Under the pieces are notes generated by a model. The model was not told the origin of the DNA. It did not search any database and saw only the letters and a list, made by a program, of their open reading frames with translations. 64,000 nt of DNA, from NCBI GenBank assembly GCA_959347315.1, contig OY365812.1:1563185-1627184 (forward strand), given 5' to 3'. Origin of the DNA: Bimastos eiseni. Taxonomy: Eukaryota; Annelida; Clitellata; Crassiclitellata; Lumbricidae. Shown in pieces: positions 45,301 through 57,567 of the stretch (position 1 is its first letter; the number at the start of each line of letters is the position of its first letter). A program made the translations under genes and the position numbers.

Positions 45301-45602
45301 GAGAGGTGTAACAAGGCTTTGGAAAGTTAGGGGGGTAATTAAAAAAATATTGCGCGAAGCGCCAAAAATTCCTCCCCCACTTTTTGAATTTTGCCCTCCT
45401 CCCCGAAATTTGCAAAATAGGGGGTCACAAATTATCTTAACAAAAGTCATCTTAAAAAGCCATTGTAGAAACATTAAAATCTTTTATGTTTCTGACTTGG
45501 GGAGGTACATGGGGGGGGGGCACTAAAATTGGGAAGCTTTGCCCCTCCCTTTTGAAACTAGGGGGCCGGTGTCCCTCTGCCACCCCGTCTGTTACACCCC
45601 TG
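45301..45602. mobile_element. hAT-type MITE with perfect 8-bp TSD just upstream of the coiled-coil gene
   Basis: This 302-bp element is flanked by gcctctat at 45293-45300 and 45603-45610. The left end GAGAGGTGTAACAAGG pairs with the right end GTCTGTTACACCCCTG as inverted repeats. The interior is G/C-tract rich with no coding capacity. It ends 107 bp before the proposed ATG at 45710, so it falls in the promoter or 5' UTR. Confidence 0.88.
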
Positions 45603-45709
45603 GCCTCTATACATGTCTGTCTCTTTCATTCATATCTTTCAAGTGGCGCGACGTAAATTTGGATTTAACGGTTACGATTACGACTTGCAGAACGTCGACT
45701 GTATCCGAC

Positions 45710-48700
45710 ATGACGGCGGAATCTGATTGGTCGCCGTCGGAGTCACGTGCCCATGTTTCGAAGCCGCAGTTCCTCATAACGAGCAATGCGTTCTACCCGA
45801 TCAAAGACGACTTCGCTCTTGAAAAGATGGGGGACCGGAAGTTAACTGACTCGATGATCCGACCGCTGGAGGACCGGATTGCTGCCCTTGAGAAGTCACG
45901 GAAGGTTCTGGAGGATGACGTTGCTCATATTAGGCGGGACGATGATGACAAGAAACCAAAGAAGGAGGATCTGATGAGGTCGAATACAGATCTTATCACA
46001 CACCTTAGCTACAAAATGCAGGCAAGTACTATTCATTATATATATATAATATATATATATATAATTGCATTTTTACATGCATATAATACACATATAATCC
46101 TGTACAAAGGGCCCTCTATATATTGTCTTCCCATTTTTTTTTCCGTATATTTTGAATATTATTGCTTATTGCTGTGCATTAGTGGTCGAATTTATGTGTC
46201 AAATAGTGACGATGATGACAACGAAATTAATAATATTATTGTTATTGATAATTCTAATTACTTCTTTTCTCTTCAAACGTATATATATATTTGTATATAT
46301 ATATATGTATATTGCATAGAAGGATAGGCGTGCAATGTTGAAGGCGACAATATATATAGTTTCATCGATATATTTGGATTAGTTTTATTCAGCATTCATT
46401 GGATAGAAAAACTTACCATAACAGTAAAGACAAAAATGTTAATAACAACGGCATCTAGGTATAAAGACAATATTAATATTTTGAAGGTATCATTTTAATA
46501 TTGATAGTAATTATAGTAAAGTTGCTGCTAATAATGTCAGTAGAAATAAGTGATTTTGGCTATAGCTTATTTTCTGTAATTATAAGCAAGAAATCTGGTA
46601 ATGTGCCTGCTTTGTGTTTTGATGAAATCAACAGGTGCTAGCAGAGTCGGTGGCGTCGCTGAAGGGCAAAGTTCAAGGCGTCGAAAGCAAGTCTACCGAT
46701 CAGCAGGGTTCTCTAAGGGATCTGGAGAAGACGCTGGCTAAGATTGAAAACACGGTGCTCTCCTCTCAAGATGATCAACTTAGCAAACAGAGCAACGAGT
46801 GAGGTTTCCTTTATTTCCTTAAAGACTTTCACATCGTCTTTCGTCCGACGTTCTCTTTCATGGGCTCAACATTTCTACGGCGGTGTTCTAAGGCTGGAAG
46901 CAGGTCACTAGCATATTCACGAGGACTGAGTCGTGTCAGAGGGGTTATCAAGAGATGCCGCGTGAAGATTTGAGTTTGAATGCCAGAGGACTATAGGCCT
47001 TCAGAGAATGCAAAGGAGCTGATTAGGCAGGTTTCGTTTAAAAACGGGAGAAAAGAATGATTAGCTTGACATGCGACATGCATTTGACACTCTGTTAGCT
47101 GATACATCAGTCTATTTGTGGAATTCAAGTCCTAGGCTGTCATAAATTTATTTCCTTAAGACCTTTTTACAATTACCATTATTGAGCATTGTAACACTTT
47201 TGACCAACGATCTGCAGTTATAATGATATATCCTGAGATTTTTTCTAATATCTGAAATCAATCTTTTCCCGGGGGTGATCAAAACTATTACTTCTTCATG
47301 ATAATTAGTAAACGTGTGACTGTAAGAGGACTTTGCAACTATAAAATTAATTTCTTCAACTGGACAGCTTCTAACAGTGACGTAGGACACAGTGGACGGT
47401 TGATTTTTCCTTTGTTTTATTTACTGTTTAGGGACCTTGAGCATTGAGCATGTCCTTCACCCACAATTACTCAAAGTCATCGATCGATTGGTTGGTCATT
47501 GAACCACTGCCCTTAATGATTAATAAAAGCGCATTAATAATTATTTTTGAGTTCATTCCATAGATTTCGTCATTTGTTACCAATAAATTTCTTTTCATGC
47601 ATTACTAAACGTCGATTCTGTTGACTATAAAAGGCTTCTGATGGTGCGAGATGTTATTGCTGAACTGCGTGCTAAAATCGATCAACAGCAAAAACCGAAG
47701 AAGGAGGATCAAGATTTGGCTTCAGAGTTAGTATAATATTATGGCGAAGTAGGCCTACTAGAATCCATGACATTAATTAACGCGATACTTTATCCCACGA
47801 CAGTTAGACTATTACTGGACATTCTTAACTTATATGGTCTCACTGGCATTTTATGCCGACGATATTTTAATACCAACGAAATATTATTATGCACATTTTA
47901 TGCCGTGGCAGTTTATACCAGAACACGATATGGAATTATGGATTTAGTTTAATGGCAACATGCAATAAAAGCGAATGGGTAAAAGCGATAAAAAATGTTC
48001 ATTAATTAATTAAATTTTATAATTCTTAAAAACATTACGTTTATGATTATTCTGAATCGTAGAGAACTGTATCGTTAAATACAATTGCAATGTCTCACAG
48101 ACGGTTATCAAACCGTAATTATCTTCCATCAATGGAGCAATAAGCCGAGTAACTTGCCCAACGTGGAATAGTTTATACTTCAGAGTTGCACCTTAACGCA
48201 TATAAAATGAGTTCTGCAATAAGTCATATGTACAGGAAATGGTAGGTCTACATCGTTCAGGTAGCTTTGATTACTTGTAACTGTCGTTGGGTAAGCTCAT
48301 AATAATTATTGTGGTGGGATCAAGTGCCGTGGTCATTACTTGTCTGGTGTTAATAGTCATGACATTAAGTGTCGTGGTATCAATTGCAGTGTAACCGAGG
48401 TACTCATTTAAAAAAACTTTGGTCGTATCTTATTAAGTATCGTACTTTGGTTTTTAAGCTTCACTTTCATGGACAGTTGCGATCGTACTATGTCAATTTC
48501 ACCGTACTGTTTCTTTTCGGTGGAAGCAGCTGTGATGTCGGTCTCGTTGCAGGGTGTCTCGCTTGCAAAGGGTGATCGAGGGACTACGGGCGAAGCAGGA
48601 TTCGACCGAGAGGGAGTTGGAGAGGGTGAGGAGGAAACAGGAGAAGGATGAAGACCAGGAGGACTGGATACGGCAACTGGTGGACGAGAGATGCCAGAGA

Positions 48701-50887
48701 ATCATCCAGAAGGAAGAGGCTGGACCGAAACTCAGTCAATTAGCAAAGGTGAGCGACAAACAAAAGACATCGAGTGGGATAAGGACAGTGTTGAGAGCTA
48801 AAGACATCCCGCATGAGGTTAGCTCCTCGAAGGGACATCGTTTTATACGTAATTATGCGAGTATGCACACACGCATTGACCTTTATTTGATTTGATAATA
48901 TGTCGCCCTCCTCCGTCATACAGGCTTCTTACTGGCACTGACAGAGTCCAAGCAGTGGAGAAGTTTTATCGTATTCGTATACTGGATATGGATTTAACTT
49001 GGACCGCCAATGTTGTCTATTTTGTTTCAAGTAATATTATTGCGGAGACTCTGTTAAGTTTTTTGAAGATATGCTACAGAAATAAACACAAGCCAACGTG
49101 TTCCGATTTCAGGCGTTGGCAGAAGAGAAAGCAGCCAGACAGGAGTTCCAGCAGAAGATGAGAGATACGATGGAGAAGGGCATGGACGAGCACAAACTGG
49201 AGAGACAAGATGAGACGAAGAAACTGCGAGAACTTGTCAAGGTCAGAGCTTGCGTCTTTGCGGTTGAACCAGAAAGTCACCCGACCTAATTATTTCACCC
49301 TATGGTGACTTCTAATTAATTCAAAATCTTTGGGACACAGCCGGGGTGAGCGATAGTGGTATTTTCTGAACTGCCAATCGAGATTTCTGGTTCATCTGAA
49401 CCCCATGCAACTCTCGTTTACATTGTTTGCGCTGGCTACCATCGGTATGAAGACGAGAAGGCATTGGCGAGGAATAGCCACCCCCTCATACGCCGAGGCT
49501 AAGAAAATGAAGTCGCTAAAACTCCATGTCCATGACTGGAAGGAGAGAAAGGGCCTGGGGAAGTAGAGGATAGATCACTACCACTTTATATAGTGGAAGT
49601 AATATACGCTCTTATTGAACTGATAAGATCAATATTGATTGCGTGTCGTATTTACTTGGAAAATATTGGTTCAATTATTCTCTGACACAGGTACTTCGTT
49701 GGGATCATAAGCAAGTCATTGACTAACGATTATTCACCGCCATCAGTTTGAATCATTTGATCCTTGATCATCAGATAGTGGCGCTTAATAAATGCATTGA
49801 ATAATGATTATGTTAATGAAAATGGTGCTATAATAATTACAGAGTATTTTATGGTAGTTTTGCTACTTTTACGCTCGTAGTCAGATAAAGCGAGGACGAA
49901 CGCGAGTCTACACAAACTGAATGACGCCATGATTAACGTCATGGAAAAACAGATGGAGGAACAGAAGGTCAACCAGGAGAAGCTCCAGGCGGAGGTCATT
50001 GCAAGGTCAGCCACAAGACCTGTTCTGGCACATTAGGGGTTATGATCTGTATTTTTTGTGACGAAGTACGTTTATAATATCCTTTGTTTCCATTGTCAGA
50101 TAACAATGGGTAATTCAGTTACAAAATTATTTATTCAACGACGTAATTTAGTAACAAAAATTTAAAAAATTGTCACAGAGTTAACAGCCACAATGCCAAC
50201 TTAGTGACAAACGCTGTTTATTTACAAAGTTTATTTTAGCCATAAAGTAGGCCTATATTATTATTTAGTCAAGACAGGCTACATTAGTATACTTAGTTGC
50301 AAATGTAAATGCTCATCTGATTTGATATCTTTCTGATAGTTTATTTGACACATTGTTTTATATTGTCCTTTATTAAAACTTCTTCCTAGTTTGGTTGTCA
50401 ATTTCCATGTCTGTTTCATAATCGAATGTTTCCGAATACTTAATATTCATGATAAAAGTTGTTTTTCTCTTTGAAGGCAACAGTTTGAATGCGACATTTT
50501 GAAGAAACTGATCGACATCGATGAGAGGACGACGAGACTTTCGAAACATGTCAACGACATCAGTGGAACAACACATAAGGCAAAACTATTTGGATTTACC
50601 GTAAATTCTTCCTTCCTCTACGAGTTCTCTACGTAGCATATGGCACATGCCAACGTCCAACATTCAAACGTCCATGCTTTCGTTCTAACTATACCTTATT
50701 CATTCACTAATTACGAAAATTTATATAGTGCCCCATAAAAGTTTCTACTCAGGAGCACTACTGACCAACCCCGGCTGAATAGAACTGTATCAAGGCTACT
50801 GTAAAACGCATCTGAGTTGACGCTAGGCATAAGACGCAATGATAATGCAATGGGAGCCAATTCCATGCCTTAGGGGAAACAACAGAG

Positions 50888-50936
<49 letters not shown>

Positions 50937-53900
50937 TGTCAGTGTGCATCCAGCGCTTCAACGCAGTTGCCTTCAGAGGCTCTTTTGTGCAGCTGTAGTT
51001 TAACCAAATAATAATAATAGTAGTAGTAGTAATAATAATAATAATAATAAAATCCTTGCATACTGTTTTTAAGTCACATGCTTTTTTGTTTTTACGACAT
51101 TTGCATTACGTGTCTGTATAAATATTCAGGTGCGAGAGGAACTGCGAAGTGAGTTGGAAGCGAAAGACAGCGCACTAAGGAAAGCCAACAAGGACCTAGA
51201 ATTGAAAATGGCTGCAGGGGTAGATATATCATCTGATCAAATCTAATGCTAGGCATCGATAGCCACCTTAGCAAATTATGCGCATTATGAAAGTGATACT
51301 TGAAAATGAGTTCATTTACGACTCACTGACGGAGCTTAATTTTCAGGTGGCGCATTTAAGGAACTTAGAGTTTACGATTAAGATAATGATACTTTACAAT
51401 TAGTTTGAAAAAGTACATGGATGTTTATTAAGTTGACAGCTCTGATGCCAAAACAGAGCTAAACACCTCCACAAAACAAATCACGCCGAAGGTAGTCGTA
51501 ATCGTAATCTCCAAACTTCTAAAACGCCACTCGAAAGCCAAGGGTAGGGCACCAGTTTATTCACGAGCGCTTCGTCGAATTGGAGGGGTTGTCCAAAGGA
51601 CAGTCCGAGGGAGGCCTGAGTCCGGTTTCCAGAAGGTCAGCGGACTGACCGAGTAACCTACATGTACTCTTGTGGTTTTGGTCGAGGATTGGAAGGTAGA
51701 TGAACAATTGTGTCTGAGTTAGAGTTGAGACTAATACGAAAGTGATATGAAGCCGACGAAAACTGGGCGATTGACCTAGATCCTGTGTGTGACTACACCC
51801 AGGACTTTTGCTGGATAAACCGGCAGTCAGGCTTGCTTTTGTGAACGAAATAAAACGTCTAAAATTTTTTAATTATTTGATATATTGTGTTCAAAAGAAG
51901 ATGTCTTTGGATTGGAGTGACATAAATTTATAGGAACTTTTCGACGATTATACGTTCAAAATAATCCTGCCAAATACCAGGATGTCACTTTATTTATTAC
52001 AAATCCGACCACAGACATCACCCGCAATGCATCAGAAAAGACGATCACTGATTTCATGACACGTTGCGGCTTCATATACCTTCCGTGTTAGTCACGTGTT
52101 AGAGTTGTAGAAAAAAGGAGATTTAAGTATCGATTGTAAAGCCTGATAGATTCAACGATTGAGTGTTTCATTCTGATCGTCCATTTTCAGAAAAAGAAGA
52201 CATTGCCCTCGGATGATGATTCCGATTGGAAAGGAAGAACCGATCTAGCGATCACTCAACTCAGACAGGAAATTCACCTCATGCACAAAGCGGTAAGTGG
52301 CAATTGTAACTGTTACAGTTAATTGTGACCGTAACAGATAAATAAAACTATAATATGTAATTGTAACTTTAATAGATAAGTGTTACTGTAACGGGTAATT
52401 GTAGCTGTGATAGGCAATTTAAATTGTTACAGGTAATCGTAACTGTAGCAGGTAATTGTAACTCTATCAGGGGATCGTAATTACAGCATGTCATTGAAAC
52501 TGTAACAGATAATTGTAAGTGTTACATGCAGATAGCTGTTTCTTTAACAGGTAATTGTTACTATAACAAGTAACTGAAGCTCAAACATGTAATTGTAACT
52601 GTGATTGTAATAAAAGGCGCTTTTAATGGTGTGCTTAAAAAGCTATATTATTTTTTAAAATGCTTTTGTTTGAGACTATTTCGAGGTGGAACTGTTTTTC
52701 AGTCGAAGGATCGGGAAACGGAGACGATGGCAGGTTCGAAAAAGATGGACGAGATAGCAACAAACAATAAGAAGATCAACGTAAGTATTCGAGCGTAACG
52801 GGAAGGTTACATTGTCTGTAATGAAATGTATGGGAACAATTCCCATTTGAGCATGGGCATAGATAGTGTACTAGAGTATTGGTGCCGGCTAAATGCACTT
52901 GAGTAGGGAGATAGATAATATATTAGAGTATGGGGATACTGAGATAATGTGTTAGAGTATAACGCTGAGAAGGTGATATGGCAAGGGAGAGGACTGGACT
53001 CCAGCCCTCGTGTGCCGAGATTAAGAAAATGAAATCGCTGACACTTCATACCCATGGCTGCCTCCTCCTCCTTTTCCTCCTCTTTTTCTTCTCTTTCCCT
53101 TTCTTCTTCTTCTTCCTCCTCCTTCTCCTCTTCTTCTTCTTCTTCTCCTCATTCCCAGATATATTGTGTAGTGAAAAATCGAAGTGTATGTGGAAATGTA
53201 ACGTGAATTATACAACCTACCTATTATTTTGTTATATTTTATCCTTATTGTAGAGTACACTGGCAGAAATGGAGAACTTCAAGAATGAAACCTTGACAGC
53301 GTTGGATGCCTTGGACAAGAAGATTAAAAATTCAAATGTAAGACGAAACACTGTTTGACGTATCTATACAATGCAATATGTGATACCATGTTAGTTCAAA
53401 TGGTTCATGGAAACAAACTTGTTATTCGCCCACAGTGACTGTCTTCTTTATACTAGAGATTGCATTGAAGATTACAATGCTTGCTTAGAGAGAAGTTGGA
53501 TTAATGAAGGAAATTCTTCATAAATGGATTAACTATAAGGATTTATGTAGATGAAAATAATGCGTGTTGAAAAATAATAGAGATCGGATTATTGTTTAAA
53601 TATAGGTTCGATTGATCAGAACAATACTTTGATGAAATGGAAGCTGGATTAACAAGCATTATTAACATGCTGGAGTTTGAAACGAGAAATCGGAAGTTGA
53701 GATCAGTAATTTCTTCCCCTCTTGTGCCATCTAGCTCAAATGAGTACGCTGACCGCACACAGTTGGTGGGAAGATGCGACGACGAGGGACATACAACATG
53801 GTTACTAGCCCTCGTGTGCCGAGGCCAAGCAATTTGAAGTCGCTAATACTTCGTGTGTGTGTCCACCTTGAAGGTTTGGCTCTTCTTCTACTTACTTATC

Positions 53901-56900
53901 AAACTATGTGAGAACTCTTCAGGATATTTTTCTTGTTAACTTATGTGCTTTTATTTTATATAATGTAGAAGAAGCGTCCAGTTGTTGCTAATGAGCCAAG
54001 TGACAGTTCTACCAATGATGCGATCCAAGATCAACTGAAGACGGTCAAAGATAAGGTTGCATTACATTACTTTCTTCTGCATTCTGCTACATTACATATT
54101 AGTATTCTGAATACTTAGTTAGTATGTAAGTGCTATAAAATTTCTAATGATAGGGTTTAAATAGCTACATGTATGGAGAGTTTTTTTAACGCCTAGATTG
54201 ACTGGGCTTTGTCAAGTTGTAGGATAATGTTTTTGTTAGGTTGTTATTGTTATTGTTATACTTTTATTATTATTGTTCCTATCATTATAACTTTATACCA
54301 GTGACGAACTCTCAGATTGGCTGAAAGGTTTCAGATTCATTAGGGTTGTTATTAAAATTGATTTACAATTAGGCCTACATGATTGAACAATGAATGTTGT
54401 TTGATTTGTTTAATCAATAATTTCAGATCAAAAAGGATGACGAACAATTGCGATTACTGAGGAAGGATTTGGACCAATGTGCCAAGTATGAAATTATAGT
54501 TTCAATTAGTTGCAATTGCTTCACTGTAATAATGATTAATATCAACTGAGTTCTATTAATTTCTTTCGAATAACAGCTTCAGGTAAATGTCGATATTTCC
54601 CATGATAGTATTCGTGATCTCAAGGCAGGCAGACAGACAGATGCTTGTTATGGTGGTTTGGTGGATACTTTTTAGGATTGAACTGGCTAGGAAGGTACTA
54701 AGAAGAAGACGAGGAACCAGGACAGGATTTATGGAGAAGGAGTGTCTTCAATTTAAAGAGAAAACTTTTCAGATAGAGACAGCAATAACTTAATAAGCAC
54801 ATGTAAGGTCTTGGTGACTTTATCGCATGGATCAGTGTGATTGTATCAGCGCCTTGATAGACCCTACATGCTTACATCATATAGTTTTTTTCTATTCAGA
54901 TTATGTTTCACCGCTGGTTAAGATGATTTCAGAATGATGAGCTAAGTTGTGACTGGTTTTAGAAAGGAAGATCTGGAGAAACTTCGGAAGGAATGGGTGC
55001 AAAATGCCGACAACAACGCAAATGAAAAAGCAGTAAGTGGAAAAGTAAACCTAATCAAAAACTTAGAATTTAGAACATGCCTACCATTCTGAAGCGAAGC
55101 ATAAGAGAACAGCTTATTCACGAGAGCTGGAATCAGCCTAAACAATTCTATCATCCTCATATCCATGGGTGGAAAACCCGGAGGTGTCCGATGCAACCTT
55201 CTGTTTCAAGAGTTTTCTGTCTCGCGCGGGGCTTCTGTCATTTGTTTACAACCAGAACCCACCCATTCCGCGACAAGAATTGCTAAATTTTGTATTCATC
55301 TTACTTTCAAAGCTTTTTAGCCGACGTTTACCGTCGACCATTTAAAAATAAAGAAAAAAGAGTTGAAAGATGTCCGACGTCTTCAAACTGAAACGTAATC
55401 GATGTTTATATATATAATAAGAAAATTAAAAAAAAACGGGTATTTAAGGGAAATATCTTTAATCTAAAAATCTCACGTTTTGAGCGTTTTTTACGCGTTT
55501 TACTATCAGAGATATTAACTGAAATATTTACATCAATGACAGCCTTACTTTTTTATGTCTTTTTGAAATTTTTATTATTAATCAAGATATCAGCCGCCTT
55601 TTAGTACGCTTAATTGTTTATTGCAATGAAACATAGAGCGACGTTCGCTAGATGACACCACTAAACATGGATGAATGCATTTATTCTTCAGCGGTGACAT
55701 CTATCGAATGTTGAGATGCAATTGCTTTGACTCATCGCTAGGTTTGAAAATGGACGCAACTTAATATTATTCAGGTTAAACAGTTTGTCTAAGTTTTGAA
55801 TGATTTCTTCTGTCAAAATAATCGAGAATGCGATGGACAATGTCAATTTAATTCTAAAAAAATAAAATTATTATCATTGGTTTTTGGTTAGTTGCTGTTT
55901 GACGTCAATGTGTCATAATATTGATGATTAAAGGCGCCCTCCTTCATTAAACTAACTTGGGACTGACACTTCCAGATTATTATCAGTAGTAGGAGTTGCA
56001 GTTTAACGACACTGTTTGATGGCAAAGATCATTAGGGTCGCACTCCTTCATTTTCCGGGCTTGGGACTGGCACTGTGTGTTGTTCTGTCCGAAATCAGGC
56101 CGAATTAATTATAATAATGAGTTGGAACTCTTCATCCTGTGTTTGATGCTTTTTATAACAAAACTGCTGGGACAAAATCCAAAGGAAAACCAATAGCCAG
56201 AAAAACCAAATAAAACCAAAAAAAACCAAAAAACTTTTGATTTTAAATAAATCTTGGTTTTTTTGCACTTCCTCAGACCCGACTGATTGTGATTTCGTTT
56301 TGAGAGCCAGAGGCATGAGCGTCTTGCGATATTGAAACCGACCGCGAGAGAAGTTGGAAATTATAGTTTTATTTTGCAGCAAAATGAGAAGATTCGTATG
56401 CTGGCCAACGCCATTCAGACGACGAAGGGAGTTGTTGCGATGAAGATGCAATTCGAGGAGAAAATGGTAAATAAGTTAAAATGAATTTCAATAATAAAAC
56501 ATGTATTTAATTATTCAGCTGTGAAGCAGAATGATAGAGAGCATCTTGCGGTTCCATTTGCCCATTAAGCAACTATGCAAAACGATGCATTCTCTGTGGA
56601 AGGTCTAGGGTTTGGAAAGGCCTTTCTCTGGAGTTACATCTGTTCCCTAAATCGTGTAGTGGTACTCTTAGCGACCAATTGAAAACTTACCTTTTTGTCC
56701 AGGCTGGAGTTGGGATCGCTTTTGAGCAGTTGCCTTGAGAGGTCGCTATATGAATATTTGAATGAATGAATAGTCCGTAGGCCACTCGTTCGTCATCCAT
56801 AAATTGCTCGACTCCCTTCATAAGGGAGAGGGATTATGGCACTGTAGTGTGTGTTTATAAAATCCACTGGGATCTATATTTGAGGGAGTAATAAGAAGGG

Positions 56901-57567
56901 AATGAAGAAAAAGAAATTGGATAGAGACACGAAACATTATTTCATTGTTTTTTCTGTGAAGCGTCTGGAGATGACGGACCATCTTCAGGACCAGATCGAT
57001 CGATTGGAGAAAACCATCGAGAAGATGAAACGGGATGATGACGATGATGACGAAGAGGATGATGAGGAAGCAGACTCTTCTGATGGTAAAGACAAGAAGG
57101 AGGAGGACACGGAAGAGGACGGTCAGGACAACGATGTGGACAAGAAGAAGGCCAAAGTGGAGAACGGACAAGACGATCTGAAGAGCAAGAAGAAGGACAA
57201 GGGGGAGATTGGACAGTACAATGATAAGGACAAGATAAAGGACAAAGGGCAGGACTATAAGGACAAGAAGAAGGACAAAGTGGAGAACGGACAATACAAT
57301 GAGAAGGACACGAAGAAGGACAAGAGGGCGATTGGACAGGACAGCGAGAAGGACGATGACAAGGACAGTGGGGGTAGTAGAAAAGGAAAGGATAAGGAAA
57401 ATGGAAAAGGGAACGAGACTAAGGAAAAGGCGGACAAAGAGGATAAGAAGAAGGCCGATGGAAAGGAAAAACCGGAGAAGAAGAAGGAAAGCACTTCTAA
57501 AGTAAAGGACATCGACAGTGATGCCGACACCAGCAGAAAAATTTCAACGCCAAAGAAAACTTACTGA
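45710..57567 (+). CDS. Long coiled-coil protein with Lys/Asp/Glu-rich tail, complete, 16 coding exons
   Basis: Exons: 45710-46021, 46635-46798, 47634-47726, 48553-48748, 49113-49241, 49881-50005, 50477-50600, 51130-51219, 52191-52292, 52703-52780, 53254-53337, 53969-54055, 54427-54485, 54963-55032, 56380-56466, 56962-57567. They sum to 2406 nt (801 aa plus TGA) and every phase agrees. The N terminus has SNAFYPIKDDFALEKMGDRK and PLEDRIAALEKSRKVLEDD. Residues ~50-600 are mostly heptad-rich, for example RLQRVIEGLRAKQDSTEREL, HKLNDAMINVMEKQMEEQK and HLQDQIDRLEKTIEKMKR. No signal peptide or membrane segment is visible. The LEDRI...LEK start recalls FAM81-type coiled-coil proteins, but that resemblance is weak and I do not assign it. 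Exon 1 uses a GC donor (ATGCAG|GCAAGT). Exon 7 could instead end at 50579. A CTTGCAG acceptor at 45684-45690 leaves room for an upstream exon. A possible poly(A) signal ATTAAA is at 57937-57942. Confidence 0.88.
50700..50940 (-). mobile_element. LINE 3' tail plus (TAA)n in intron 7-8 of the coiled-coil gene
   Basis: On the minus strand the 3' end is AGTAGAAACTTTTATGGGGC followed by ACTATATAAATTTTCG. On the plus strand its upstream side abuts a (TAA)n tract at 50891-50936. No intact frame remains. Confidence 0.55.
52293..52610. repeat. Degenerate ~20-bp repeat in intron 9 of the coiled-coil gene
   Basis: The approximate unit is aattgtaactgtaacaggt, over a dozen diverged copies starting right after the exon 9 donor. 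On this strand it yields sense CAGGTAA-like strings, i.e. decoy donor sites. Confidence 0.7.
56530..56775 (+). mobile_element. LINE 3' tail in coiled-coil gene intron 15
   Basis: It includes ggtctagggtttggaaagg and gggatcgcttttgagcagt, then ggtcgctatatgaatatttg and AATGAATGAAT, the same layout as the other tails. It is decayed. Confidence 0.55.
56962..57567 (+). CDS. Terminal exon of the coiled-coil gene: coiled coil plus charged repeat tail
   Basis: After acceptor TTTCTGTGAAG the exon reads RLEMTDHLQDQIDRLEKTIE, then DDDDDDEEDDEEADSSDGKDKK. About 130 residues of a degenerate repeat of roughly 20 aa follow, with Lys-rich KKKDK blocks alternating with ENGQYNEKD-like blocks. It closes SDADTSRKISTPKKTY-stop. 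Composition is almost entirely K, D, E, G, Q, S and N, so it is an intrinsically disordered polyampholyte. The low-complexity DNA also opens antisense frames, which are shadows. Confidence 0.85.
   Translation, partial: RLEMTDHLQDQIDRLEKTIEKMKRDDDDDDEEDDEEADSSDGKDKKEEDTEEDGQDNDVDKKKAKVENGQDDLKSKKKDKGEIGQYNDKDKIKDKGQDYKDKKKDKVENGQYNEKDTKKDKRAIGQDSEKDDDKDSGGSRKGKDKENGKGNETKEKADKEDKKKADGKEKPEKKKESTSKVKDIDSDADTSRKISTPKKTY

Noticed and set aside
50758..50961. Poly-Tyr minus-strand frame
   Set aside because: It comes from the (TAA)n tract at 50891-50936.
57255..57530. Antisense Ser/Phe-rich frame opposite the coiled-coil tail
   Set aside because: It is the complement of the Lys/Glu-rich coding repeat; the sense exon is phase-supported.
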